Origin: Planctomycetota bacterium
GTDB taxonomy: Bacteria > Planctomycetota > UBA1135 > UBA2386
DNA length: 44,232 bases
Reading direction: 5' to 3'
NCBI GenBank assembly: GCA_016795295.1
Contig: JAEUHP010000078.1
Location: forward strand, 1 to 44,232
Position numbers and translations under genes: made by a program. Positions 44,170 through 44,232 of the stretch are shown piece after piece; position 1 is the stretch's first letter, and every line of letters begins with the position of its first letter. The notes beneath the pieces are model-generated. The model made no database searches, was not told the DNA's origin, and saw only the letters and a program-made list of their open reading frames with translations.

Positions 44170-44232
44170 CTACCTCTCGCCTGGATGGTAGCTGATCGCA
44201 ACCCCGTCGACCTCCTGTCGCCCTGGCTTGCC
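44170..44232 (-). CDS. 3' end of a further cassette gene (cut off)
   Basis: On the minus strand the last 21 codons read as a plausible protein end (VDGVAISYHPGER then TAG), 13 bp before attC 13. The other frames look less natural. The fragment is too short to identify. Confidence 0.35.
   Translation of the reverse strand, partial: GKPGRQEVDGVAISYHPGER

Larger units (their letters stand above)
38286..44232 (-). mobile_element. Integron gene-cassette array (12 complete cassette genes, 13 attC-like sites, open at right)
   Basis: Thirteen related imperfect palindromes separate small genes that all read on the minus strand. Most palindromes are 67-70 bp and start and end with integron core sites (RYYYAAC and GTTRRRY). 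In two cassettes the stop codon lies inside the core, and most starts lie within about 30 bp of the next site, as in integron cassettes. No integrase gene is inside the window. By cassette polarity, attI and intI would lie beyond 44,232, or the array is an integrase-less CALIN. The genes look less GC-rich than the chromosome to the left, suggesting varied origin. Confidence 0.9.

Overview
The window is GC-rich and densely packed bacterial chromosome. Genes often overlap by 4 bases or start with GTG. The secreted proteins with repetitive alanine/threonine-rich bodies, the long signal peptidase I with a large insert, the CBM9-containing secreted protein and the weak ribosome binding sites suggest Planctomycetota. 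This is inference: no rRNA or other phylogenetic marker was read. No tRNA, rRNA, CRISPR array or replication origin was seen.

Left region (1-8.5 kb) looks like a surface glycan and lipid locus. It holds a membrane-anchored protein running off the left edge, an SDR oxidoreductase without a normal start codon, a polysaccharide flippase, a GMC-family FAD oxidoreductase, a GT39-like membrane glycosyltransferase, a GT4-like glycosyltransferase and a PlsC-type acyltransferase. The middle (8.5-31 kb) is mostly housekeeping: scpA, a YtfE-type iron-sulfur repair protein, a shortened Rpn-family relic, a HIT-like protein, fmt-rsmB, a TIM-barrel isomerase, an HPt phosphotransfer protein, a LeuA/HMG-lyase family enzyme, lysC, signal peptidase I, a CBM9 protein, an AT-hook protein, a class IV aminotransferase, purF, pyrE, a MobA-like/NfsA-like fusion and two secreted proteins. 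From 31.4 to 38.2 kb lie a glutaryl-CoA-type acyl-CoA dehydrogenase, a nucleotidyltransferase pair, and a coupled pyruvate:ferredoxin oxidoreductase plus dihydroorotate-dehydrogenase-like gene.

The most unusual part is the right end (38,286 to beyond 44,232), an integron gene-cassette array. Thirteen attC-like recombination sites (most 67-70 bp, with RYYYAAC and GTTRRRY cores around a GC-rich hairpin) alternate with twelve complete small genes and one cut-off gene, all on the minus strand. Several stop codons lie inside the attC core. The cargo is small proteins of unknown function: two with lipoprotein-like signals, three small membrane proteins in a row, and relatives of uncharacterised cassette families. 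One attC is reduced to 35 bp and probably locks two membrane-protein genes together. One attC is about 150 bp and one about 91 bp. The polarity places any attI site and integrase gene to the right of the window.

Other points of note are the MobA-like/NfsA-like fusion, the insert-bearing signal peptidase I, the internally deleted Rpn protein, the SDR gene with no ATG/GTG/TTG start, and short tandem duplications that span the stop codons of three separate genes.
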